64,000 nt of DNA from contig FJUW01000045.1 in NCBI GenBank assembly GCA_900074885.1, forward strand, positions 1 to 64,000, read 5' to 3'. The stretch comes from Rhynchosporium graminicola (lineage: Eukaryota > Ascomycota > Leotiomycetes > Helotiales > Ploettnerulaceae). Within the stretch, counting starts at the first letter, position 1. Each line of letters starts with the position of its first letter. The notes under the pieces are model-generated. The model saw only the letters and a list, made by a program, of their open reading frames with translations, ran no database searches and had not been told where the DNA came from. A program made the position numbers and the translations under genes. Shown here one piece after another: positions 1-12,900 of the stretch.

Positions 1-2315
1 GCAAAATATCACTATTAGCGATAGTAATAGACTTCTTAGATATAGGTTTATAGTCTAATAACCAGCTTTTATTCGATGTATAATACTCAGAAGCGCCAGA
101 ATCGAGTACTATTCTATAGTTATATATAGTAGCATAAGCTTGATCTACTATACTACTATAACTACTACTACTACTAGTACTACTGAAAGAACTCATAAGG
201 GCCTTAGTAGACTCCTCTTTTAATTCTTTAGCGCTTTTACCTTTTGACTTCTTCTTAGTCGATTTATTAGGTATAAGCTCAGGGTGCTTTATATAGCAAT
301 TTGCCTCTATATGGTTTATTTTATTATAGTAACTATACTTCTTACTGCCTTTCGAATTCTTCCTCTTAAAAGCCCTATTAGCTTGTAAATCAGTAGAAGT
401 ATTTATTCTAGCCTCTTCTGATATAAGATCTCTTATTAAACCTTCTATATCGATAGAAGAAAGGTTATTAGAGATTTCTTCGTACTTCCTAGAAGCAAAA
501 GAATCAAAAGAACTAGGTAAACTTTTAAATATAAGGCTAGCTAGTATAGGCTTTAGAATCTCACACTTGAGCTGCTTTAAGTAGACTGAACTAGCTTGAA
601 TTACGCTAGTATACTCGTCTATATTCTTATAAGAGGAGTAAGTATTATCGATAATACGATTTATATGCCTACTAATCTCCTCTAAGCTAGTAGAACTATA
701 GGTAGCTATAATAGCTTCCTATAGGTCTTTTGCGCTAGTCTTATCCTTGAATCTATCGAGGTTTTCAAGTGATATAATCGACTTAATAGCGCCTAAAGCC
801 TTCTTATTTGCACGCTTAAAATCAGCTAGTCTCTTATAGTATTTAATCGCTAGCTCCGGAGAGTAAGAGGTATAATCTACTTTCTTTTCGCCTTACGTGT
901 TAATACGTTCTTCTGATTTGAAGTAGAGAGCTTAGCTAAGCTTAGTCTTAGTACTATTAATATAAGATATATAGCTATTTACCTCTAAATAGAGGCTAGC
1001 CGTATTAAGCTACTCTATATAGTTAGAGCAGCCTACTAGCTTATCTCCCTTGAAGGAAGATATGATTCCTTATAGGCAGTTTAGTACTAAGTACTAAGAG
1101 GTATTGAAAGTATAAGTTTTTACTTATATAAGCTACTAAGTAGCTTAAAAAGATACTAACCTTATCTTGCTCTTGAAAAAGATAATAGCTACGCCGAGCT
1201 TACTATCTTACCGAGTTTTTCGCTTAGTTAAAATCAATAGTAGTATATAGCAACTACGTCTATCGTATTTGCTATTGAATTGACCTTACTACTAGGCCTA
1301 GTTTTACCTTATAGCGCCTTAAGTACTACTATTAAGTAACCCTCTCCGAGGATAGCTTCTTATACTTAATAGTAGCCTATATTAGCCGACCTATAATATA
1401 TACCAAGCTAAATAGCGATCAGAAGCCATATACTACTACTTAATAAGGCCTAGCTTCTAAACTAAGTCGGTAGTAGATATAGGCACCCCGGAATAAGATC
1501 TTGGCCTTCGTACCTAGGGTCACTAGGTCGTCTCTACTTCTAAAGGCTTCGAGAGTTTATAAGTTATGATTTCCCTATAACTTCGTCTTAGGGTCAAGGG
1601 CCACGAGTCTGATTCGCTATAGCCGTATTAGTAGGGCTCAAAGGGGCTAGCTTACTAGCTCTTAGGCGAGAAGTCGCTTGAAAACGACTAAGTACGCCCT
1701 ATTAGAAAGCTCCTTTATCGGTAAGGAGTAACGGAAGCGGGTTTAGGCGAGGTCGATCGTAGAAGGAAGCGTCTGATTAGCTAATTTCACTAAGTGAATT
1801 GCTACTATATGAAAATTAAGAGTAGAAATCGGCCGAAGGTCAGAATAACAGAATAATAAGTGATTAATTTAACTTGCTTTGTTTACTTGAAGAGAGCTAA
1901 CTACAGGAGAGATTCTAGCTACTTATATAGCTACGTGAGCTCTCTAGAATATTCTATACTACGTAATACAGAACTTCATAGAAGAAGACACGTATACTGT
2001 AGAATTATATTACGTTAGTAGTACGTTAGTAGAAACCTCTAGAAGTACGATATACGTACTAGAGAGTAGTAAAACCCTATCGAGAACCTTCATAGTAACT
2101 CTAATAGAGTATGCAGGGTATAGGCTGTTGATAAGGTACAGGGTATAGGTGCCAGGTATAACAAGGTACATAGGCAAGGTACTGAACCAGGTACTAAGAC
2201 CATGTACTGACAAGGTATAGGGTATATATACTAATGCAGGCAAAACTGCCCAAGGTACTAGTAAACTGCCCAAGGTACTAGTAAACTAACTAAGGTACTA
2301 GTTATAAATCCAACA
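1..2315 (-). mobile_element. Ty1/Copia retrotransposon, partial (copy of C2 family), RIP-inactivated
   Basis: The window opens inside a Copia element read on the minus strand. Bases 1-1807 match the stretch starting near 23,674 in the complete element C2, and the LTR follows at 1808-2315. On the minus strand a gag zinc knuckle of CCHC type can still be read near 280-350, its Cys and His codons damaged by RIP; a matching one lies near 23,955-24,005. The rest of the element (pol and the other LTR) lies left of the window. A weak PBS beginning TAGTAGC, probably RIP-altered TGGTAGC, adjoins the LTR on its inner side and would fit priming from a tRNA 3' end. No frame is intact; the stops are TAA/TAG from C-to-T changes. 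Confidence 0.9.
1808..2315 (-). repeat. LTR of the partial C2-family element
   Basis: Homologous to the C2 LTRs at 19841-20298 and 25487-25943 but longer (508 bp). A unit of about 22 bp containing AAGGTACTAGTAAACT is present about three times near 2240-2300. It starts TATG (TG mutated to TA) and ends CAACA. The following 5 bp, TCTTC, would be the target duplication, but its partner is outside the window. An 87-codon open frame inside it is not a gene. Confidence 0.88.
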
Positions 2316-4019
2316 TCTTCTCTTCTACTATACTCTCTAGTTCCTTCAAGGTCTAGCTACTACGTATAGTATTCTATGGAGTATATAGAAGCTTATATAG
2401 CTCCTGCGTAGGTTCGTCGCCTTCTACGATAAATTCGCTTTTAGTACGTAGGGTGAATATAAGGTTATTATTTAACGATTTCTTAATAGAATTGAAAGAG
2501 TCTATTATCTAACTTTCGTAGATCTCCTTAAATAAGGAGTATAAGAGTCTATCTACGTAGTTAGAGCTCTTAATTTATCTGATAAGACCTTCTCCTTATT
2601 TCTATATAGTCTCCGGGTCTAGTAGGTCCTTACTGAGTTCGCAGGTATATCGAAAGTACTAACCTCAGGGGTATTATTATCTCTTATTATATTAAAGGTC
2701 TGATTTATATAAGTATTTTAGTACTATTCCGAGGTTATTTATAATAATAGTTATAGAGTTATTCTTAAGTATTATATTCTTAAGTTATAGGGGAAGCGCT
2801 AGCGTAACGCGTTTAAGTTTAACTTCGAGTTTTCAGCGCAAATTAAAGTCTTAAAAGCGCGTTATTTGAAATCGGGTTACGATAGTAATCGAAGTATATA
2901 GAAGGTAAGTACGTAGAAAGTAATAGTAGTATAATATACTAGAATTCGAATCTTTTAACCGTATCGCAAGTAGAATCTAAGTAAATTATCTTAGTAATTC
3001 AAGTTAAATAGCAAAGAGGAGACCGTGTCTTCTCTAGTACTTGAGCTATTACTATAGTAGATATCTCTACTCTTCAAGATTACTAGCGCGCTCTTTTCAG
3101 TAGTCGAAATTCTTAGAATTTAACTGCTTTCAAAGAGTGAAATAATCTATATGTCTATTAATCAATATTAGTATCACTTTATCGTAGTACGTATAATTAA
3201 GTAGTCTGCGTAAGCTAAAGTAAAGTAGTAATAGTAGTAGTATTATCTATTATATCGTAGCTATCCTTCTTAGGTAGTCGAGACTCCGTAAGGGAGATAT
3301 ATCTAGCCGGCTAAACCTCGGTACAGATACTCGACTAACACGTGACTATGGACTAATAACTAGAATAGCCTATTAGATATTCCTAGTTATAAAAGAGTAA
3401 TTAGCTACTTACTTCCGGAGTAAACTCCCCTAATTTACTGATTCTAGTACGCCCTCTAATCTAGAATAATACTACTTATTTATATAGTATACGAGGATAG
3501 CTAAAGGTACTTAGAGCTTATATATTATAGCTAATAAGTTATAGTTATTAGCTAGTAACTTCTCTAATTAGGACTGTATCTTTCTAATAAAAGCTTATTA
3601 CTATATTACGAGGCATCAGGCTTATATAACGCTCGAGGACTATAGCTACCTAATATCAATTTAGCTAAGTTCAGAAATCACGCTATTATTAGGTATTTCT
3701 AATATAGAAGTCCTATTAAGAGATATAATCTTATGCTACTTACTATCTCTAATATCTAAGTGATACTATTAGCTATATATATAATATTATATTATATTAA
3801 TCTAGGATCCTCTATAGCGCTATTACTGAAAATATTCTTATCTTAAATAACGAACTTAACTAGAGATCAGATTTAAGTTATAGTAAATTAATATATTATA
3901 AGTACTAGTAATAAAATTCTATAAACTAACTAGAACTATCATAGCGCTTCCTTATTAGAATATAAAAGCCCGATTTAATCTGACTAGAAAGAATATAATT
4001 AGTATATATAATCTTAAAG
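2316..4019. other. RIP-mutated non-LTR DNA, no gene recognised
   Basis: TpA-rich sequence with no match elsewhere in the window. On the minus strand, near 2330-2490, a frame reads through as a plausible acidic peptide with only a few TAG codons, but I do not recognise it. The last kilobase may be the upstream region of the dehydrogenase relic that follows. Confidence 0.4.
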
Positions 4020-4850
4020 ATTACTAGATTAGAATATATTAATATTAATTCTTCTAGTAACTAGTAGAGCTCGTAGTCTTAGTTATATAACTACTAGAGG
4101 ATTACTCGAGCACGTCGAAAGTCGTACTTCTTAATATTAACAAGGTCGAAGGCAATTAAGCTATTGCAAATTTAGTAGAAGAATTCTAAGATAAGATAGG
4201 ATCTATTATCTTCCGCGTCTTAGATATAACGTACATAGAGCAGATTACTTTAGTTACTATAAAGATATCTGAGATTTTTAGCAATATCGATATTTTAGTA
4301 ACTTTCACTAGAATTATTAATTCGAGCAGACTAGTTAATTATACGCCTGAAAATTTTCAGAAAGTTCTTAATATAAATACTAAAGGTACTTTCTTAACTA
4401 TATAGGTTATTATAAAGTCTATCTAGCTTTTCCTTATATATTCGGAGGATTATTAAGCTAAATTTGCTCGTAGGGATATAATAGCGTATAGTAGAGGTAA
4501 TTCTATTATTCTAATCGTATCTATAGCTAGATATATTATTAATTATCTATAGACCTATATTACTTATAGCACGTGTAAAGCTACTATTCTTCATATAAGA
4601 CGCTATATAGCTATAGAGCTCGCTATATATAGAATCCGAGTTAATTCTATTTCCTCTAGATATATAGATACTCGTTTGAACTTATCTTCTAATCTATAAG
4701 ATATACTTCTAATATAATAGGAGCGGACGCCTATAGGACGAATCAGTTTAAGAGAGGAGTTCAGACTTATCTTACTATTATACTTGCTAGCGAAAGTAGG
4801 TCTTTTATAATAAGTTCAGATCTAATAGTTAATAGTAAGCGAAGTTTAAA
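4020..4850 (+). pseudogene. Short-chain dehydrogenase/reductase (SDR) pseudogene, RIP-inactivated
   Basis: The plus strand carries a recognisable classical SDR in pieces. Near 4057 a segment reads VTSRARSLSY, which fits the Rossmann nucleotide-binding TGxxxGxG motif with its Gly codons changed to Ser/Arg, as RIP of GG would do. Near 4290-4390 follows DILVTFTRII, the degraded NAG-containing strand. The catalytic YxxxK is present as Y-S-T-C-K at 4565-4579, followed by a RVNSIS segment and, near 4800-4845, the C-terminal strand SFITSSDLIVNS. Known SDRs of this type reduce ketoses or polyols such as mannitol, sorbose or arabinitol; the substrate here cannot be told. Reading needs a frame change near 4120 and another before 4800 (indels or introns), and TAA/TAG stops interrupt it. 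I infer a once functional single-domain enzyme of about 260 residues. Confidence 0.72.
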
Positions 4851-4981
4851 GTAAATAAAAGTTCTAGATACTAATAAGGACTCTAGGCAGCTATAATCTG
4901 ACTTAATTCTATAAATAAAGTAATAGGGCATATAAAGTATTTACTTTATTTAAGCTTTAATTATTTATTAGTAATTATAAC

Positions 4982-7021
4982 TACTAATCTCTTTTCCTAT
5001 CTATAAGCTTATTATCTAGAAACTATAATAATATAACTCTAATAGTAGCTATAAGACCTAGAGACTAAAATAGTAATCCGATATACCTAGTTATAGGCCT
5101 CCTATAGAAGATTATACCTAAGACCCTAGTACCTATAGATCTAGTAAGATAGCTTATCGATACTGCTACTCTATTGATATTCGCAAGATATTAGTGCTCT
5201 ATAATCACGTTAGTTAATCTATACGAATATTAGCCTTACTTATCTCTATCGTAGGAAGATAAATTCTAATAGAATTATAGAATAAATATATCTTAAATTA
5301 ATAATAATTCCTTTTATCTATAAGTCTAAAAGAATAGTAATAAGGGGAAATAGATAAGATAGTCTAGCTATAAGCGGCGTGAAGCTATATATCTATAGTA
5401 ATATAAATTACGCCTAATAGAAGGTTTTCAAAGTACTAAAATAATTAATAAATCTTAATACGATAATAGCTTATAAGATAATTATAATAATTACTTAAGT
5501 CAGAAGAACGTTTACGATTTATAGTATTATAAAGCTAAATCTAATACTAAACTTAAAAGGATTCGAGCTGGAGACGTCTTTAATCGAGTAGCTCGTAATA
5601 AAGATAGGTATAATAGTATCAGAAGCGACTCTATGAAAAGCTAGTAAAGAGACTACTAATATCTAGAGGATAACTTGAAAATCGTAAGCAGATTTCAGAC
5701 TCTCTTCTAATATTTCAGCTTCGATTTACTCTACCTCAAAATCGCTATATTTTATAACGACTTTCGTATTAATTGTCTCGACGAGCTTAATACCTTACTT
5801 ATTAGTAGCTAATATCGTATACTCTACGGTATTTTCTCTGCTACTAGAATTCCTAAGTCTTCTAGTAATCCACTTCGATAGGCTTCGACTAATATTAGGA
5901 TAATTAGTAAATTTAGAATATAATTCGTCTAAGAATAAGAATCTAAGGATACTGCTAATTATAATAAATCCTATTATAGTAAGGTTAAGAAGGAGATATA
6001 AGTAACTTTCCTATACTAAGTCATTTCGAAACAGTAGTAGTATATTAAGGACTAGATTAGCTAGGTATCTACTAACTACTAGTCTAATAAGACTACTAAT
6101 TTAAATATTAATTCTTACTTAATAGAAGAATATTTATACTATATACTTAAGTCCTCTTAGAAATAGAACTACTAAAAAACTATTACTTTAGTTATTAAAT
6201 CTCAAGTTAGCTAAGCTTATATTTAGCACTAGAGAAAAAGATCTAGTATACTAACTTTAATATTCCTTCTTCTTTACGAGTTCTCTTACGCAAGTTAATA
6301 CTATATTAATATTAAGATTAATTAGGCCCCTGAAAAGTCGAGCTCTAAGTACGAGCTATATATTATTAGATAGACTAAATAGTAATATAGAGAATAAACT
6401 ACTAAATATTCCTAAAATTAAAGTAAGCTTTCGTCTAATTCGATTACTGACTTTTCCTTATAAAACTCTAGTATAGAACTCGCCGAAAGTGAATAATATA
6501 ACTATTAGCGAAGTGTATACTACTAATTTAGCCTCGCGATCGGCGCTTTCTTTTAGAAATAACTATATTATAAAGTAGATATATAGGAAAACGATAGTCT
6601 ATATAAGAGCTTTACTAAAGCGGAATATTCCTTTTAATAATCGTCAGTTTATAGTAATACTGATTTTATCCTTTATATTAACCTAAGATAATTAGCTCCT
6701 ATCTTAAATATATATAGCTACTCTTCTGAAACTTTGATTTATCTATAGATAATAAGTTTTATAATATTTTAAATCAAGTTAATAACTATAGGAGCGTATT
6801 ACGATCTAGGGTTTAGTATTATAGCTTTAATCGTTAGCTATAGAAGCTTTATAGAAATTATAAATAATAGACTAGGCTCTATAGCGTATAAGCGCAACCT
6901 TATATACTAGCTTAAATTAAACTATATAATATAACTAGATAAACCCTATCAAGCTTATATATTTTAATTAGAGAAGCGAGGTTACTTAGTATCGCTCTTA
7001 GTTAAATATCTACTCACGTGA
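4982..7021 (+). pseudogene. Long RIP-masked reading frame, unknown product
   Basis: One plus-strand frame runs about 680 codons to a TGA at 7019-7021. Before that it is interrupted only by TAA and TAG, the codons RIP makes from CAA, CAG and TGG. Several 20-codon blocks have no stop (for example 5582-5641 and 5822-5878), while at least one other frame of the same stretch is dense with stops. The implied protein is rich in Gln, Asn, Ser and Lys in its first two thirds and more hydrophobic near its end. I recognise no family. It starts about 130 bp after the SDR relic on the same strand. Low stop density alone does not prove coding in such biased DNA, so this is a candidate only. Confidence 0.35.
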
Positions 7022-9479
7022 TAAACTTATATCTCTAGTTCCTAGTAATAAAATTTCTATTTTAAAAGGCCGAATATTCTTTAATTCTAAGTATTAAATT
7101 ATATTAAAAAACTTATTAAAAACTTATATAACTTATTATAAAAAAATGACTTCGAGTAACGTAATATCTTATAATACTTTTATGATATTTATATTAGACT
7201 TTCGAGTCACGATCTTAGCTTTTACCTGAAGTTTTCTAGTTATTAACCGCTTACGAAAGCTTATATAGTACTAGTAGTACTAATTGAAAGTGACTTTACT
7301 AGCTATATAATCAAAGCTTTCCTATCTTCTTTACTCTTTTCGTAGCTAAGTAAAAGTTAATATAAATAATTAGTGCGAATATAAATTAATTCTATAGTTA
7401 GTAGAAGATTCTCACTTTTTAGCTTCTATATATAACTACTAGGCTATTCCAGCGAGGACTATATAAGTATAGAAGTAAGAGATAAATCAGCTTTAGTTTT
7501 CTAGTAAAAGAAGAATTTCTGGTCTCGAAATAATTATAAGACTTATATTTAAGGGATAATACTAATAATACTTTTAGTACAATTATACGATTTTAGTTCT
7601 AACTTACTAGATATATCGAGGATTTAATATTCTTATATAGAATAATAATATCTAGATACGTTTTACTTTTACTTAATACGAACTTCGTTTACTTTAGCTT
7701 AGTATATAAGTAACTAGTAATATAATCGAATATACTAATTATATATTATAATTATTTAGCTATATTAATTTCTAGGATATGAACTAAGATTTAAATTCTA
7801 TAACTTCTATAAGAGAGTAATAATAGCGATATTCATATCTACTAAATTTACCCTGCTATTCTACGTTAGTCCTAGTCTTAGTCCTAGTCCTAGTCTTACT
7901 CTATTTATTGTCGAGGTACTTAGAGGAGTTATTATCTAAGTTAATTAACTAATTAGTATACTTAAGACTTAAGTTATTATAGTCGCTAAAGAAGAGTAAG
8001 ATAATATTACGATAGCTATAGTTAAGTGTAATATATAATCGAAGTTTATACGCCTACTCGATAGACTCGTTAGCTAAAGAATCGTTATAATAGTCCTTCC
8101 TCTATTATTAGGATCCGAGTAAGTTATTACTCTAGCCTTAGGACTTCTCGTGATACCTCCTAGAGTTTCCTATAGAGCACTTAGCTAGTATTTACTAACT
8201 GCTATCTGAGATAGAAACTTATCGCTAGATAAAGTAGTAGTTAGCGACTTAGAAATTAGTTTATTATATCCGAGTTCTAAATCTTTAAGAAGCCTCTAAA
8301 AACCCGGACTAATACTATATTTACACTCTATATCTATATATTAGATATATAAGCCTTATTCTTCTCGAAATCTTCTATATAGTAGTAGATTCGTTAGTAT
8401 ATAAGGAAGCCCTGAAAAGCGTTCAGAAAGTTCGATCTGTAGATATATTATTATTCCGCAAGGAAGTCGACTCTCGTAGTCCGGTTAATTAAGAATACGC
8501 TTAGTATATACGTAACTTACTTATATAATAGCAGGGAATTATATAAAGGCGCTATACCCCTGCCCTAGTAGTTATTATTAGTATCGAAGTTTAGTCTGAA
8601 ATAGTTAGCTTAATATATCTTAGTCAGGTATCAGGTATCTAAAGTAGTAAGTTCCTAGCTCTTTATAACTCCACGAGATATAAGGGATATAGTTATTCCC
8701 GCGATAAAGCTTAATAGTAGGAGTCTGAGAGTGAAACCTATTTTTAAAAGTAACTACTCGGAGGATTAAAGTAGTAGTACTTAAAATATAGACCTTATTA
8801 ATATATATAGTATACATATTTAACTAATCTGAATTTTATTAGTACTTAGCTAGCTAGAAAGCCTTACTATAATATAGAAATAAGATTAAGTACTTCAGAT
8901 ATAGCTTAAATTAGATATTTAGAGCTTAGTACTCTATAGCTATAGCTTAGCTAGGAGATATTATCGTTGCAAATAAGCTTGAAATATAAGCTTTCTAGAT
9001 ATTAACTAGCTCTTAGTTATAGTACTTAATTATAGAAAATTATTAAAAAAGGGGTAATAATCGCTTATAAAACGCTTATATTAATATATATAGATATAGA
9101 TAGATTCTTTATAAGACTTTCAAGTACTATACTAGTTATGAATCGCTAATAATACTATATTATTATTACGTATTAGATAGAGTATAGTTATAGTAATCCG
9201 ACGCCGCTATTCAGTCTTAATCCTACAGCTTAAATAGCTTTATAGTAATCTCTAACGCCTAGTAAGTTCGACTTCTTATATAATAGAAATCCGTTTTTAA
9301 TATATAGTTTAAGTAGCTATAAGGACTACGCTTAATATAGGAATTACTCGAAAGTTATTAAGTTCCGAGAACTAGGTATATTAACTAAGATATAATAATT
9401 AAGCTCCTTCTCGATATTAAAACTTTAGAATATAAAATAATAATAATATAAGGATATTATTTTATAGAGATTAATAGGG
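7022..9479. other. RIP-mutated DNA up to the C3 insertion, no gene recognised
   Basis: TpA-rich, with no LTR or repeat partner in the window. A short CCTAGTCTTAGT-type repeat lies near 7870-7900. The 65-codon minus frame at 8620-8817 has no recognisable content. Some plus-strand stretches near 8400-8800 read as plausible peptide with TAG interruptions but cannot be assigned. Confidence 0.4.
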
Positions 9480-9484
9480 CTATT

Positions 9485-9722
9485 TATTAGAATAGTTAGT
9501 ATTTAGTGTAGTATTACGTAGTAACTTAATCGGGACTAGAGCTAGTGTATAGGCCCGGATATTAAAGAATATTCGGGATATATTATAGATAGAGGCTTAA
9601 TATATAATAAGTAGTTAAGTTACTTAATAAAGATAATAATCTAACTTACTAGTATCTAATTCCTCTATAAATATTACCTCTATCCTTATAAGTATACGAG
9701 AATAGGGATATTCCTTTAAATA
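9485..9722 (+). repeat. C3 5' LTR
   Basis: 238 bp, starting TATTAGAATAG and ending CCTTTAAATA (TG...CA ends changed to TA...TA). Aligns end to end with the copy at 15260-15497. Confidence 0.93.
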
Positions 9723-9735
9723 AGTTATAAGCCCC
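9723..9735 (+). promoter_or_regulatory. C3 primer binding site (half-tRNA type)
   Basis: AGTTATAAGCCCC directly follows the 5' LTR. Allowing TG-to-TA RIP changes, it fits GGTTATGAGCCC, the complement of the anticodon stem-loop of initiator tRNA-Met. Internal (half-tRNA) priming of this kind is known for Drosophila copia and yeast Ty5. Confidence 0.6.
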
Positions 9736-9757
9736 AGCAGGATATAACTTCGAATCG

Positions 9758-9955
9758 ACAAAAGTAAAGCGATTAATTTAAGCCCTAATAAGTAAGATAG
9801 GAGTATTCTAGTTAATATAAGAAGACTAAAGGGCTAAGTAAGAGTACTAATAATTAACAAAAGTAAAGCGATTAATTAAAATCCCTAATACGTAAGATAA
9901 GAGTATTCTAATTAAAGTAAAAAGACTAAAGGGCTACGTAAGAGCGCTAATAATA
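9758..9955 (+). repeat. Two tandem ~99-bp copies in the C3 leader
   Basis: The unit beginning ACAAAAGTAAAGCGATTAAT at 9758 repeats at 9857 and includes GACTAAAGGGCTA in both copies. It lies between PBS and gag, so probably in the untranslated leader. The two copies have diverged by RIP-type changes. Confidence 0.8.
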
Positions 9956-9989
9956 ACCGGAGAGCTATAAGTAAGAAGGCCTTTAATAC

Positions 9990-12900
9990 TAACTATATAA
10001 CTTATAGACTCTAGAGGGAGATCTATAATAATAATCCGAGAATAATAAGAAAGACTATTTCTTATAAAAATAATCGCACGACTCGCAGACTTCAGAGGAA
10101 ACTCTATAATTATAAAATCAAGTAGTAAGTAAGTAAGCTACTCGTAACCCTTAAGCCGAGTATAGCTTCTATATAGACTAATAGCTAGTAAAAGATAAAT
10201 ATCTACTAACTATATATATATATTAAGTTAACTATAGTTAACTTATAGAAAATCCAGTCGAACGTATTAAGTACTACGCGATAAATATAAGATAAAATAG
10301 GGAAAGATAATAAGCTACTAATCTTAAGCTATAAGAACTATAATAAATAGTTTCTATAAGCTAAAGTTAAGATTAAGGGAAAGAGTATATTCTATACGAT
10401 AGATACTAGTAAAGTTAACTTTACTTAGATAACTCGAGACAGAATAAAAGGTAAAAGTATACTAGAGACTACCTTCGAAAGTATATTATTAGTATTAACT
10501 ATAGATAACCTTACGAGCGATTTCAAGAGGCTCAGCAGAATATAGAATCTAGAGAAAGCTAAGAAATAGATATCCGACGACTCGAAGGCCTTAGATATTA
10601 TAATCGAAGGACTTAGTAATAATAATATTATACTACTTAATAAGTATAATTCAGTAGGAGTACTATAGACTAAACTAAAAGTCAAATATAATAAAACGAA
10701 CTTATTAATAGTGAATATATATATAATAAAGATTTAGACCTTTATATTTAATAAGGATAATAGGATAGATAGATCGTAATAAAACTTAAAGGAATACTAT
10801 AAGAAGCTTATTATTACTAACGCAGAAATAGGAAAATCATATTCTAATAAAGCCTTTTTCTATTTATTTATCTTATCGCTCCGAAAGCAAGGTCGCTATA
10901 TTACTTTCCTTAAAAGCCTTAGACTATAGCTTCTAATAACTACTAATAAAAAGATAAAAGCTTTAGAAGAGTATAAATTAATATTATAAGACCTTAGTAC
11001 TAAGAGTAATAACTATAATAAAGAAAGAGTATATATAATATAGAAATAATATAAGTAAGTATACTATTACCTGAACTATTATTCTCGAGAGAATAATAGT
11101 TTATTAAACCGAAGTATAATAAGTATTTCTCGTAAGTATTTCTACTGCGGATCTAGCGATTACTTTATCGCTAACTGCGAATTCTAGACTATAAGTAAAG
11201 AGTATACTAAGAACCTCTATTTAGAAAAAGAAAGAAAGAAGTATAATAAATTAACTTATAAGACCGGATTATAAGTTAAAGATAAGAAATCGCGATCTTC
11301 TTATACTAGAAAAAATGAACGCTCTATTAAGCTAAAATCTAGAGACTCGCGATAGAGGAAAAGAGAATATACTATTATTACAGAATCTAATTCAGATACT
11401 AATAAAGACTTAGAAAACTCCGGAAAAGAAATAAGCGAATTATCTAGTTCTAATAATAATACTATAGAGAAAGTTATATTATTAAAAGAATTAATAAGTA
11501 AAAGTACTTCTAAAGACTAAGTAGTCGATATAAGTATAAGTTTATCTATAACTAATTAACTCTACTTATTTAGGGAATTAAAGCTAATATCTAAAGTCTA
11601 TATATAAATAAGAAGAGGAATATTATCTTCTCGTATATAAGGAATAACGCTAGTTAAAGCTATAGATAGAACTTCCTATTATTTAGATAATATACTCTTT
11701 ATTCCTAAACTAAGTATTAATTTAATCTCTATAAAGAAACTCTATAAAAGTAATTACCTCGGAAAGTTCGATAATAAAAGTATCTAAATTATAAAAAGTA
11801 ATAAGAAAGTCTTAAAAGCGATATAATCTTAAGGCTTATATATTATAAAATATATCTCTAAAGCCTTTAATAAATAAGTAATTAATAATAGATAAGTTAA
11901 CTATAGCTAACGCAAATAGCTAGCGTATAAGCTAAAAGTACTTCTAGCTACTAAAGCAGATGAGAATACTATAGATAACTAGGATAACGCAGAAGGAAAG
12001 GAGCTCGAACGATACCTTAAGTACTATTAACGATTTATATACCTTAGATCTAATAAGATTCGGAACTTATATAAAGTAATTATACTTTAGAAGAGAATTA
12101 AGATCCCTAAGGATCTAAATATCTATAATATATATACTCTTACGAAAATAAAGAACTAAATTCTAAAGTAACTAAGTCTTTAGCCTACTAAGATCCTTAA
12201 TCTAGTATAATTCGACGTCGCTAGACTATTTCCGCTTATAATATAAGGAAACTACTACTTTCTAATAATTATCGATATCTGTTCTCAATAAGATTAGATA
12301 ATTCTACTAAAAGCTAAGAGTAATACCTACTAAGCACTTAAGGCCTAGAAAGTTAGAGTTAAGCTATAATCCGGAAAGAAGATTAAACGCGCGAGATCTA
12401 ATAATATATTAGAATTACTAAAAGCTACCTCTAATTAGAAAGCTAAAGATAGAATATTAATATAGTTAATAACTATTATATTATTATACTAGAATAGACT
12501 TACTAAAAGATCAATTCAGACCGTGGAATTCGATATACGTATAATACTTAAAGAAGTATAGCTACTACTAGAATTCTGGGATAAAGCTACTAAAGCTAAT
12601 TTATATATAAGAAACCGTATTACTACTAGACTCATAATTAATAATCAAAAGACTTATCCTATAAAGGCTTTTACTAGAGAAATACTATTAATCGACTATA
12701 TTCGTAAATAGAGGTATAAATACTTCTACTATATAGATAAGAAAACTATCCCCGCAGGCGAGCGTTATAATAAGCTTATTAACTCTAATAGAGTTAAGGT
12801 CTTTATAGGATATTCGGAAAACACGACTAAGCACTTTAAAGTCTACTCTCCCGAAAGAGGCTTAATAATTATAATAAGTAGAGTCGTTATTAAGGAAAGT

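Noticed and set aside
2010..2273. 87-codon minus-strand frame, and its relative at 25684-25911
   Set aside because: Both lie inside homologous LTRs; open by chance in TpA-rich sequence, no gene content.
8620..8817. 65-codon minus-strand frame
   Set aside because: No recognisable motif, low-complexity composition expected from RIP-mutated DNA.
10425..10685. 86-codon minus-strand frame rich in Leu/Ile/Ser
   Set aside because: Antisense shadow of C3 gag; Leu/Ser/Ile richness is what RIP-mutated DNA gives on the other strand.
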